Origin: CAZPRQ01 sp964589415 | GTDB taxonomy: Bacteria; Patescibacteriota; Doudnabacteria; UBA920 | DNA: 21,555 nucleotides | Reading direction: 5' to 3' | Assembly: GCA_964589415.1 (NCBI GenBank) | Contig: CAZPRQ010000018.1 | Location: 1-21,555, forward strand | Shown here: in pieces, positions 14,862 through 21,555 of the stretch | Layout of the letters: every line of letters begins with the position of its first letter | Numbering within the stretch: position 1 is the stretch's first letter | Position numbers and translations under genes: made by a program | The notes under the pieces: model-generated | What the model was told of the DNA's origin: nothing | Databases searched by the model: none | Seen by the model: only the letters and a program-made list of their open reading frames with translations

Positions 14862-17642
14862 ATGAAAAAATATTTAGTTTGTATAATTCTTTTGGTTTTG
14901 GTTACCCCAACTACTACTTCGGCTATGTTTATAATGCCTTACTTTGACATACTTTTGCGAGTGCATTCAAATGAAGAATCGGTAAATTTTAATTTTCAAG
15001 TATCCGCTTATAATCCCATCCAATACCTCAATTCAAATATAGAAGTATTAACCTCCGATGGTTATGGTTCAAGTTCAGTACAGACTTACTATGCTAATGG
15101 CGGCAGTTTATATATAAATATAATAGAATCTGGTGATAAATTGTGGAATATAACAACTTTTAATTGTAGTAGTGCAAATTCAAATGTAATTTTTAGTCAT
15201 GAAAATAATGGTATCAAAATGTCTGCTCTGCCTTTTTCGAGTGTGGAATGTGAAATATGGACTGAACCAGCCAATCAGAAGGATCCGATACTAATTATCC
15301 CAGGTGTTCTAGGTACTAATATGTATCAGAACGATAAAAAATTATGGCTTGACCTTTTTAGAATGGCTTATGATGTAGGGGATAATTTTTTAGATCATTT
15401 GCAATTTGATTCAGGTTTAGGTTATGTTGATGATACAGTAACATTTAAGAATGTTTTGACTATTGAACAGTCACCTATAGGTTTTGGAGATTTTGATTAC
15501 GCTCAAGGTTTAATTTCAGGATTTCTTTCCCAAGGCTACACCGAAGGCGAGAATTTATTTACTTTCCCATATGACTGGCGGTATGGGGTAAGTGGGAAGG
15601 AGCCGGATGGAACCACCAATGTAGACCATTTAAAAGGACAAATAGAATACATACTCACTCAGACCGAGGCTGGTCGTAGTGCGGGCAAAGTGAATGTTAT
15701 TGCTCACAGTACGGGCGGTCTTTTGGTAAAAAAGTATGTTATGGATTATCCTACAGATCATCACATAGATAAAGCAGTGTTTGTAGGCGTGCCAAATACA
15801 GGAGCGCCTAAAGCAATTAAAGTACTTACAGTGGGGGATAGTTTTGGTATTCCTTGGTTAGACCAGGAGGAAATGAAAAAGATATCAAAAAATTTACCGG
15901 TAGTTTATGATCTTGCGCCGAGTCAGGCGTATTACAATGACAAAGGAAGTTATTACCGAATTGTGGAGACTAGCGTGTTTAGTCCTTCTAGTGCCGGCAG
16001 TCACCAATTAAATTATGCAGAAACTTGGATGCATTTAGCAGAATCCAATGTGTCTAATTCTTTGGCTGTCGAACAAACCGAACAACTTCATACCTCGGCT
16101 TTTGATAATTATGATATGCGTTCTGCCGGGGTTGATATGTATAACTTGGTTGGCTGTAAGACTGGCAGTATTGGTATGGTTGTGGAAGAGAGGTATAAAA
16201 ATTATGCCGGTAACGTTAGTGTGAATTATAAAAACCCACTTTATACCCCAGGGGACGGCACTGTTCCGCTTGAGAGCGCTACTCATGCTCCGGTAGATAG
16301 CAGCAAAAAATACTATGCTCTTAAGGCTGATCATTCCAAAATGATGAGCCAGGATGGTATAAGACAGCAAATTATAAATATACTTACAGGTTCCAATTTG
16401 GAAGTGGGTAGTGATATTACTCAGGATATTTCCCAATGCAAATTAAACGGCAAAGCTTATGCCGTTTATAGTCCGGTTAATTTTGAAGTTAATGATTCGT
16501 ATGGTAATAGTTTGGGTATTGCCGAAGACGGCAGTGTTTACAATACCATTCCCAATGCCAGCTTGGACGTTTTTAATGACCATAAGTTTATGTATTTACC
16601 CGAAGAAGGGCAATATACCATAAAACTTAAAGGTACAGGCACGGGGACATTTACTCTTGTGGACCAAGAGATTATAAATAACCAATCCGGAAAAACCCAG
16701 GTCTTTAGCAATGTTCCGGTTACGCCTGCTTTAGAAGGTCTTTTACAAGATAATGGTAATAATATTGAGTTAACTTTAGACACCAACGGCGACGGTACGG
16801 CGGATAAAACTATTAGTCCTTCTTCTGTCATAACGCCCGAGCAGGCTCAAGATGTCTTGGCTCCGGTTTCAAGCTCGACAATTACCGGTCTTGCGGGTGA
16901 GCCTGGGTTTTACCGGAGCGATGTTTCCGTAAATTTGTTTGCTAACGATGTTACTGATGCAGAAAACCCAGACGCTACTGCCGGAGTTTTGGCCATTCAT
17001 TATACTTTGGATAATCAGGCAACTACCACTTACGCCGGAACATTTAATATTGCCGGTGAAGGGGTTCATACGCTAAGCTTTTTTGCAACTGATCGCGCAG
17101 GAAACAACGAAGAACTAAAAACTGTGGAGTTTGTTATTGATACAACACCGCCGGAACTAATTATGCAGTTTAGCCCAAAAGATCAGGATATGGTATTTAC
17201 TGCAACTGATTCTTTGGTAACGCTGCTTACCACTACTTCCACTCCTAAGCAAACCAAATTTAAAGCGCCGCGGGTAGTGGACAGTAATAGCACCATAACC
17301 GCTACCGATAGTGCTGGAAATGTTACAGTATTAACCTTAAACGGTAAAAATAGGAAAAGGGATTTAAAGGCGGATATTAAATCTCTCAGTTACAATGGGA
17401 AGCCTGCAAACTTAAATAAAGCCACGATGCATTTTGACTGGCTTTTTGACAGGAAGGGGGCTTTGCAAATTTTAACGCAAAAGGTAACTTCAAAAAAAGA
17501 TTTTGCGGTATTTGGGTTGTATGCTTTGGGAAAAACTCTTATAACGGGAAGAAACAGTAATGGCAAAATAAACAAGACCCTAAAAGGCACTATAATTTTT
17601 AAAGTTAAAACGAATAAAGGGGATTTGGAGTGGGGGTACTAA
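14862..17642 (+). CDS. Secreted LCAT-like lipase/acyltransferase with Ig-like C-terminal domains
   Basis: 926 residues from ATG 14862; an in-frame GTG at 14856 is possible but less likely. The signal peptide MKKYLVCIILLVLVTPTTTSA predicts export. An alpha/beta hydrolase of the lecithin:cholesterol acyltransferase type follows: DPILIIPGVLGTNMY (oxyanion region), NVIAHSTGGLLVKKY with nucleophile S283, GVPNTGAPK, then PGDGTVPLES with D465 and ADHSKMM with H491. These three fit a Ser-Asp-His triad. The C-terminal part holds a beta domain with YTLDN.AT..Y and HTLSFFATDRAGN..E followed by VEFVIDTTPP, resembling OmpL47/Ig-like modules of surface proteins, and then a Lys-rich tail. It probably cleaves or transfers acyl chains on host or environmental lipids, useful for a cell that scavenges lipids; the substrate is not shown. 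It has AT-rich codon use and no ribosome site. A palindromic repeat follows the stop codon. Confidence 0.8.
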   Translation: MKKYLVCIILLVLVTPTTTSAMFIMPYFDILLRVHSNEESVNFNFQVSAYNPIQYLNSNIEVLTSDGYGSSSVQTYYANGGSLYINIIESGDKLWNITTFNCSSANSNVIFSHENNGIKMSALPFSSVECEIWTEPANQKDPILIIPGVLGTNMYQNDKKLWLDLFRMAYDVGDNFLDHLQFDSGLGYVDDTVTFKNVLTIEQSPIGFGDFDYAQGLISGFLSQGYTEGENLFTFPYDWRYGVSGKEPDGTTNVDHLKGQIEYILTQTEAGRSAGKVNVIAHSTGGLLVKKYVMDYPTDHHIDKAVFVGVPNTGAPKAIKVLTVGDSFGIPWLDQEEMKKISKNLPVVYDLAPSQAYYNDKGSYYRIVETSVFSPSSAGSHQLNYAETWMHLAESNVSNSLAVEQTEQLHTSAFDNYDMRSAGVDMYNLVGCKTGSIGMVVEERYKNYAGNVSVNYKNPLYTPGDGTVPLESATHAPVDSSKKYYALKADHSKMMSQDGIRQQIINILTGSNLEVGSDITQDISQCKLNGKAYAVYSPVNFEVNDSYGNSLGIAEDGSVYNTIPNASLDVFNDHKFMYLPEEGQYTIKLKGTGTGTFTLVDQEIINNQSGKTQVFSNVPVTPALEGLLQDNGNNIELTLDTNGDGTADKTISPSSVITPEQAQDVLAPVSSSTITGLAGEPGFYRSDVSVNLFANDVTDAENPDATAGVLAIHYTLDNQATTTYAGTFNIAGEGVHTLSFFATDRAGNNEELKTVEFVIDTTPPELIMQFSPKDQDMVFTATDSLVTLLTTTSTPKQTKFKAPRVVDSNSTITATDSAGNVTVLTLNGKNRKRDLKADIKSLSYNGKPANLNKATMHFDWLFDRKGALQILTQKVTSKKDFAVFGLYALGKTLITGRNSNGKINKTLKGTIIFKVKTNKGDLEWGY

Positions 17643-17675
17643 TATATTCATTTAAACCAAAAATTTTTCAATTCT

Positions 17676-17709
17676 TCATCTTTTTTTCACATATGTGAAA
17701 AAAAGATGA
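17676..17709. repeat. Palindromic repeat, copy 2
   Basis: Perfect inverted repeat from 17676 to 17709 centred at 17692/17693, sharing the identical 26-base core with copies 1 and 3. Pairing continues imperfectly outward (CTTC / GAAG with a two-base bulge). Its right flank GATGAGAA is the same as in copy 3. It lies 33 bases after the lipase stop codon and 14 bases before the start of the Cas2/PaaX-like gene, so it could affect both. Confidence 0.9.
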
Positions 17710-17723
17710 GAAGTTAAGAGTGT

Positions 17724-18386
17724 ATGCGGTATATAAAAATTAAAAACCAAATTTTACATTCACTGCCGAAAAAACGAAGCTCAGAAGTGGTTACCCATGA
17801 TTTTTCCGGTTTAAAAAACGCATCTTTGGCCGCACTAGCCATTGTTGGTTTAGCCGGCTTTGTTTCCATTTCTCTTGTTGCTCCAAACTTATTTTCCGTC
17901 CTTGGCAAGATTGGCAAGTTTAAATCTAAACATCGTAATCAGTCAGATTTGGTAGAACAAACAAATCATGTATTCTACTATTTAAGGAAAAAAGGGTATG
18001 TTACTTTTAAAGGAAATAACGCTGGTAATATTTGGGTAAGATTGACCGGAAAGGGTAAAAAAATGCACGAGAAGCTTTCCTTGCAGTCACTTAAAATTCC
18101 CAAACCAAAAAAGTGGGATGGAAAGTGGTGGCAAATAGCTGCTGACATACCTACGCAGCAATACCGAAGAGCCGCGGATTTATTCCGTTTGAAAGTTAAG
18201 CAATTACATTTGTATCCACTACAAAGAAGTTTGTGGTTTTATCCGTTCGATCCTAGAGACGAAATTGAATATATTACCAAGTACTTTCATATAGAAAAAT
18301 TTGTTACTGTTATGGAAATTAATCGTCTTGATACTGAAGACGAGAAAGTCTTAAAACAACACTTTAAAAAATTTCACATACTTTAA
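17724..18386 (+). CDS. PaaX/Cas2-like regulator with N-terminal hydrophobic segment
   Basis: 220 residues. A basic N-terminus leads to a hydrophobic stretch (about 33-58, ASLAALAIVGLAGFVSISLV), then a winged-helix-like region (about 70-118, with HVFYYLRKKGYVTF and VRLTGKGKKMHEKL), then a ferredoxin-like domain of the Cas2/PaaX C-terminal type (130-212): KWDGKWWQIAADIP, R148-R149, LHLYPLQRSLWFYPF and DEIEYITKYF. D141 occupies the position of the Cas2 catalytic Asp. Such three-part proteins are frequent in Patescibacteria and are often labelled Cas2, but no CRISPR array or other cas gene is near, so a regulator or RNA/DNA-binding role is more likely. It is bracketed by palindrome copies 2 and 3, which could be its binding sites. 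The terminal TAA is also the first bases of copy 3. Confidence 0.7.
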   Translation: MRYIKIKNQILHSLPKKRSSEVVTHDFSGLKNASLAALAIVGLAGFVSISLVAPNLFSVLGKIGKFKSKHRNQSDLVEQTNHVFYYLRKKGYVTFKGNNAGNIWVRLTGKGKKMHEKLSLQSLKIPKPKKWDGKWWQIAADIPTQQYRRAADLFRLKVKQLHLYPLQRSLWFYPFDPRDEIEYITKYFHIEKFVTVMEINRLDTEDEKVLKQHFKKFHIL

Positions 18387-18415
18387 TCTTTTTTTCACAT
18401 ATGTGAAAAAAAGAT
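18386..18415. repeat. Palindromic repeat, copy 3
   Basis: Perfect inverted repeat from 18386 to 18415 centred at 18400/18401, with the same 26-base core as copies 1 and 2 and the same right flank GATGAGAA as copy 2. Its first base is the last base of the TAA stop codon of the gene before it. A separate terminator follows 25 bases further on, so the palindrome is not needed to end transcription here. Confidence 0.9.
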
Positions 18416-18440
18416 GAGAAATTTGTTTTAATAGTATAAT

Positions 18441-18476
18441 AAAAACAGCCCATATACTCGTATGGGTTGTTTTTTT
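18441..18476. terminator. Bidirectional terminator between convergent genes
   Basis: AACAGCCCATA (18444-18454) pairs with TATGGGTTGTT (18461-18471) with one G-U pair, extended by AAA/TTT; the loop is six bases. Seven Ts follow on the plus strand (18470-18476) and five on the minus strand. It serves the Cas2/PaaX-like gene from the left and the glycosyltransferase gene from the right. Confidence 0.8.
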
Positions 18477-18536
18477 GGCATTGTTTTGTAGTTTTTAAAA
18501 TTTCTATATTTACAAATAATATAAATCAGGGGAAGT

Positions 18537-19670
18537 TTAGGCGGAAAGAATTTTATGGTAAACTTCTTCAGTTTCCAAAAACATTTTTTCTTGGGTAAAT
18601 TGTTGGCTGCGGGCGAGTGCTTTTTGGGAGAGTTGTTGGAGGATGGACGAGCCGGTCTGCATTTTATATTCCAAAAGCAACCCGGTAATTGTGGTAGCCA
18701 GAGCGCTTGGGTTTTCCGGCGGGACAAGGAGGCCGGCATCTTCCAAGGCTTCGGGTATGCCGCCAACATTAGTAGCCACTATAGGCAGGCCTGCCTGCAA
18801 GGCTTCCAGAAGGGCAAAGGGAAAACCTTCCTTGCGTGAAGGCATGACAAAAATATCGAATGCTTTTAGGTACTTGGCGGCTTCGGGCAGGGGACCTATT
18901 ATTTTTACAACGGCATTTATATTTAAGTCATTTATTAGTTTTTCCAAGTACAATTTTTCCGGTCCGTTCCCTATTATAATTGTTTTTGTATCCGGGAATG
19001 AATTGGTTATTTCTTTTAGCGCCAGCAAGAGTACGTCCAACCCCTTGGTTTTATATAAATTCGCAATAGCACCTATGTAAATAGAACTATCGTCCATACT
19101 CAGTGCTTGTCTGGCTTGGGCGCGGTTTAAAAAGTTCAGCTTTGGTAATCCGTTATATACGGTGCTAATTTTATTTTCGGAAGTAATTTTTTTTTGCAAG
19201 GCAGATAGGCGGTCGGTTTCCGAAACGGCAATGGTATAGTGGCGGAAAAAAGACGCGATTTTTTCCGCCAGGATATAAAAATATTTAAGCAGCAAAGGTA
19301 AGGGTTCATTAAACACGAAACCGTGTGCCGTATAAACGACTTTTGCCCCGGCTAATCTTGCCCCAATGCTTCCCACAAAGCCGGCTTTGCTGGAATTTGT
19401 ATGGACAATATTTGGTTTAATGTCCCGAACTAGGCGGTATATTTCCCAAATTGCCAAAAGATCGAATATCGGGTTAATGCTGCGGCGAAGGTATTTTAAG
19501 GGGAAAGTAAGCAGTCCCTGTTCTTTGGCTTGTGAAAATAAGCGTTTAGCTTCAGTACCAGCGGCAATTCTACCCTGGAAGTGGGCAGCCAAAGATAATA
19601 CATAATTTTGGGCTCCACCGCCATCGGCTTGGGTTATAATATAGAGTATTTTTATACCTTGGAAATCCAT
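18537..19670 (-). CDS. GT4 family glycosyltransferase (GT-B fold)
   Basis: 377 residues, cytoplasmic or membrane-peripheral. It transfers a sugar from a nucleotide donor, most likely onto a lipid-linked glycan for the surface polymer. The N-terminal acceptor domain has the early glycine motif ADGGGAQNYV (15-24) and IVHTNSSKAGFVG. The C-terminal donor domain has ANLYKTKGLDVLL, IIIGNGPEK, and the E-x7-E motif in PSRKEGFPFALLEALQAG (E281, E289), followed by GLPIVATNVGGIPEAL. Length and order are normal for GT4 enzymes. The start ATG (19668-19670) lies six bases after a TACAAT -10-like box, so the mRNA may be leaderless; no ribosome site is present. The sugar cannot be predicted. It is convergent with the genes to its left and divergent from the gene at 19756. 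Confidence 0.9.
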   Translation of the reverse strand: MDFQGIKILYIITQADGGGAQNYVLSLAAHFQGRIAAGTEAKRLFSQAKEQGLLTFPLKYLRRSINPIFDLLAIWEIYRLVRDIKPNIVHTNSSKAGFVGSIGARLAGAKVVYTAHGFVFNEPLPLLLKYFYILAEKIASFFRHYTIAVSETDRLSALQKKITSENKISTVYNGLPKLNFLNRAQARQALSMDDSSIYIGAIANLYKTKGLDVLLLALKEITNSFPDTKTIIIGNGPEKLYLEKLINDLNINAVVKIIGPLPEAAKYLKAFDIFVMPSRKEGFPFALLEALQAGLPIVATNVGGIPEALEDAGLLVPPENPSALATTITGLLLEYKMQTGSSILQQLSQKALARSQQFTQEKMFLETEEVYHKILSA

Positions 19671-19676
19671 AGAGTT

Positions 19677-19682
19677 ATTGTA
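19677..19682 (-). promoter_or_regulatory. -10 box TACAAT for the GT4 gene (leaderless start)
   Basis: Read on the minus strand, TACAAT is followed by six bases and then ATG at 19670, the same geometry as at 4147-4161. The possible -35 TTTCCT (19700-19705) at 17 bases is weak. Confidence 0.35.
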
Positions 19683-19731
19683 TCTGATATTTAATTGATA
19701 GGAAAGTTTTTTTATGGTAGCGTTATGAATA

Positions 19732-19740
19732 TGGTAATAT
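19732..19740 (+). promoter_or_regulatory. Extended -10 TGGTAATAT for the phosphatase-like gene
   Basis: TGG precedes TAATAT (19735-19740). The following gene starts at 19756 with AAAGGGA at 19744-19750. If this promoter is used, the transcript starts near 19747 and keeps only part of that ribosome site, so an earlier promoter is possible. Confidence 0.3.
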
Positions 19741-19755
19741 TTTAAAGGGATTTAT

Positions 19756-20538
19756 ATGAAATTGGTGTCATTTAATGTTTGGAGCGCAACCCAAGGAAAA
19801 GTGCTTTTTGAATATTTAAAAACTTTAAACCCATATACTGACATATTTTGCCTCCAAGAAATTTTTAACTCAGGCCAAGGCACCCCCCAAGTAAGCGAAG
19901 GGGCGCATTTACACTTGTTGGAAGAATTACAGGCACACTTCCCGGGGTATACGAGTTATTATGCCGCTTCAAGCATGGGGTTTGAAATAAAAAAAGCCGC
20001 TTCTTGGCCGGTGAGTTTTGGGAAAGCGATTTTTATAAAATCTACAATTCCTATTGTAGGTTATTCATCGTATAATTTATTTGACACAAGGGAAGTGGAG
20101 GGAACCAGCGTTGAAGAAGGGTATGTGGTCTTGCAGGTTTTAAGTATAAAGTCTGAAGGGAAGTTGATGCATATATTAAATATCCACGGCATGTCCCGGC
20201 CAGGTTCTAAAATAGATACCCCTGCGCGACTTGTGCAGTCACACCGTGTCTTGGACGTTTTAGCCGCTTTACCGTCTGCGCCTATAATTTTATGTGGGGA
20301 TTTTAATTTAAACCCTGACACCGAAAGTATTGGTATGTTGGATAAAAAACTAAGGAACCTGATAAAAGAATATAAAATAACCAATACGCGCAATGAAGTG
20401 TCATGGCGCAAATTTAACACCAAGCAGTATTTTGCAGATTACACATTTGTCAGTCCGGATGTTAAAGTAAAGAGTTTTGAAGTGCCCTATAACGAAGTTT
20501 CAGACCATTTGCCTATGATATTGGATTTCAATATTTAA
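19756..20538 (+). CDS. Endonuclease/exonuclease/phosphatase family protein
   Basis: 260 residues. All catalytic motifs of the Mg-dependent DNase I-like fold are present: SFNVWS (N7), FCLQEIF (E35), LNIHGM (H144), ILCGDFNLNP (D182, N184), FADYTFVS (D228) and VSDHLPM (D250, H251). Members of this superfamily hydrolyse phosphodiester or phosphomonoester bonds in nucleic acids, lipids or inositol phosphates; the substrate cannot be read from sequence. There is no signal peptide, so it acts in the cytoplasm. The start is supported by AAAGGGA five bases upstream of ATG. It is alone in its transcription unit and divergent from the GT4 gene. The length is typical of the family. Confidence 0.85.
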   Translation: MKLVSFNVWSATQGKVLFEYLKTLNPYTDIFCLQEIFNSGQGTPQVSEGAHLHLLEELQAHFPGYTSYYAASSMGFEIKKAASWPVSFGKAIFIKSTIPIVGYSSYNLFDTREVEGTSVEEGYVVLQVLSIKSEGKLMHILNIHGMSRPGSKIDTPARLVQSHRVLDVLAALPSAPIILCGDFNLNPDTESIGMLDKKLRNLIKEYKITNTRNEVSWRKFNTKQYFADYTFVSPDVKVKSFEVPYNEVSDHLPMILDFNI

Positions 20539-20582
20539 AAATAGAAAGATTTAAAAATAAAAAATTAAATGTTTGGGGGCAT

Positions 20583-20974
20583 ATGAAATATAATCAATTT
20601 GAAGATTTGCCTGTTTGGCAACAATCCCGTTTATTTCTAAAAGGTGTATAATTTGAAGAAACTCAACCAAACTTTGGCAAAAGATTATGCGCTAGTGGAT
20701 CAGTTACGGAGAGCCGCTACTTCTGTTATGTTAAATATTGCCGAAGGTTTCGAGCGGGGTGGTAAATAAGGAGTTTGCTAATTTTATAAATATAGCTAAG
20801 GGTTCAGCAGGGGAAGTCAGGTCTATACTTTATATTCTGTTAGACAATGGTTATATTACAGAAGCAAATTTTAATGATGCCAAAAAAGAGATAGTGGATT
20901 TATCTAGCAGTTTGTCGAATTTTCACAAATATTTATTGCACCACTCTAGTTATAAGAAATTTTCACAGAGTTAA
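20583..20974 (+). pseudogene. Four-helix bundle protein (23S rRNA intervening-sequence type), broken by two frameshifts
   Basis: The three pieces together give a full four-helix bundle protein. Piece one starts at ATG 20583 after GGGGG: MKYNQFEDLPVWQQSRLFLK. It stops at TAA 20649-20651. Piece two, in the next frame, reads VYNLKKLNQTLAKDYALVDQ and then LRRAATSVMLNIAEGFERGG; it stops at 20767-20769. Piece three continues NKEFANFINIAKGSAGEVRS and ends at TAA 20972-20974. Removing one A from the run at 20639-20642 and one from 20764-20766 restores a single frame of about 129 residues with the family landmarks FEDLPVW, QLRRA, NIAEG, EF..F..IAKGS. Both lesions are +1 in short A-runs, so they could be real decay or assembly errors. 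The intact protein family is common in Patescibacteria; its function is unclear. Confidence 0.8.
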
Positions 20975-21020
20975 CAAAATATTTTTCTATTTTTCTATTT
21001 TTAAATCTTTAAATTATCAA

Positions 21021-21555
21021 ATGCTTCGAGTTCTTTTCTGTGCCCTTAAAAATGAATATGGTAAGCCGGAAGCGGGTATGTCGTTTGAATGTAAGCATTT
21101 TTTGCATACTCTGCAGCATATGCCGAATATAGAGGTTCGGCATTTTGGCTTTGATGAAATTATGCGCGAGCATGGCCGCGAGCGCATGAACGAAATGCTT
21201 ATAGAAGCTGTGGAATTTTGGCAGCCCGATGTGTTGTTTTGTTTTTTGTTTACAGAGGAAATAAAAAAAGAAACCATCCGTCACATAACGCAACACACCA
21301 AAACCAAGACCTTTAATTGGTTTGGAGACGACCACTGGCGTTTTTATATTTATTCAAAATACTGGGCCAAAGAGTTTACCTTGGTTTCTACCACGGACGG
21401 CAAGGCCTACCGCGAATATGAAAAGGCCGGTATAAAAAACGTGCTTAAAACCCAGTGGGGGGTAAACCATTTTTTGTATAAAACGCAGGACCCGGCGCTA
21501 AATAAGGGTACATACGAGATAACTTTTTACGGCCAAAAATACGGCAACCGCCCGG
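21021..21555 (+). CDS. CgeB/DUF3880-like glycosyltransferase, 3' end outside the window
   Basis: The frame opens at ATG 21021 and runs to the window end without a stop, 178 codons. It begins MLRVLFCALKNEYGKPEAGM. The pattern PDVLFCFLF, then KTKTFNWFGDDHWRFY, then FTLVSTTDGKAYREYEKAG and VLKTQWGVNHFLY resembles the N-terminal half of CgeB/DUF3880-type GT-B glycosyltransferases, where an Asp pair after the W.GD/DD motif and a late N-H-F/Y element occur. The catalytic donor-binding half would lie beyond 21555. It probably acts in surface glycan assembly along with the GT4 gene. No ribosome site is seen; TTAAAT lies six bases before ATG, again the spacing expected for a leaderless start, though it is a weak match. 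Confidence 0.7.
   Translation, partial: MLRVLFCALKNEYGKPEAGMSFECKHFLHTLQHMPNIEVRHFGFDEIMREHGRERMNEMLIEAVEFWQPDVLFCFLFTEEIKKETIRHITQHTKTKTFNWFGDDHWRFYIYSKYWAKEFTLVSTTDGKAYREYEKAGIKNVLKTQWGVNHFLYKTQDPALNKGTYEITFYGQKYGNRP

Noticed and set aside
17724..18386. True Cas2 of a CRISPR system
   Set aside because: The protein is about twice Cas2 length with a hydrophobic N-terminus and winged-helix region; no repeats-spacer array or cas1 is visible.
14388..18415. The three palindromes read as a CRISPR array or integron attC series
   Set aside because: There are only three copies separated by whole genes of unequal length, and they lack the attC layout of paired simple sites with extrahelical bases; no integrase is in the window.
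18435..18440. TATAAT as a promoter
   Set aside because: Its expected start falls inside the bidirectional terminator and no gene follows on the plus strand.
21009..21335. Minus-strand frame opposite the last gene
   Set aside because: The plus strand carries an uninterrupted glycosyltransferase-like frame to the window end; the minus frame has no family features.

Overview
The window looks like a chromosomal stretch from a Candidate Phyla Radiation / Patescibacteria bacterium (Parcubacteria-like). This rests on gene content and style, not on a marker gene. It holds a very large, serine/threonine-rich surface protein of the type these cells carry, an O-antigen-ligase-like enzyme fused to TPRs, a Cas2/PaaX-like protein with an N-terminal hydrophobic segment, GT4 and CgeB-like glycosyltransferases, few Shine-Dalgarno sites and at least two apparently leaderless genes. 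The standard genetic code fits: long frames contain no in-frame TGA, and every complete gene ends in TAA or TAG.

Layout. 1-558 is a non-coding leader with several RNA-like hairpins. 559-4026 is a secreted S-layer-like protein, closed by a strong terminator. 4159-7057 is a two-gene unit, a membrane-anchored TPR protein and an O-antigen ligase/TPR protein, that could glycosylate or assemble surface polymer; it also ends in a terminator. 7184-7288 is a 34-residue membrane peptide with its own promoter and ribosome site. 7347-14366 is a unit of an ECF sigma factor, a giant membrane-anchored alpha-2-macroglobulin and a membrane-anchored MEMO-family protein. 14388-18420 is an accessory block in which three copies of the same palindrome follow three successive genes or gene pairs: after MEMO, after a membrane protein plus secreted LCAT-like lipase, and after the Cas2/PaaX-like gene. 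The right part holds a GT4 glycosyltransferase on the minus strand, an endonuclease/exonuclease/phosphatase, a broken four-helix-bundle gene, and a CgeB-like glycosyltransferase cut by the window end.

The most striking system is sigma factor plus macroglobulin. The macroglobulin carries a complete Hint (intein-like, self-cleaving) domain, C1069 to N1199, exactly in the bait region, where members of this family normally carry a protease-sensitive stretch. Its thioester site is lost (RSDQ in place of CxEQ). Its first 38 residues are cytoplasmic and look like the short tail of an anti-sigma factor, and the gene lies directly behind an ECF sigma gene. My inference is an envelope sensor in which bait or Hint cleavage outside the cell is relayed through one membrane helix to the sigma factor. 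A second candidate novelty is the set of three palindromes, which divides the accessory block into cassette-like units.
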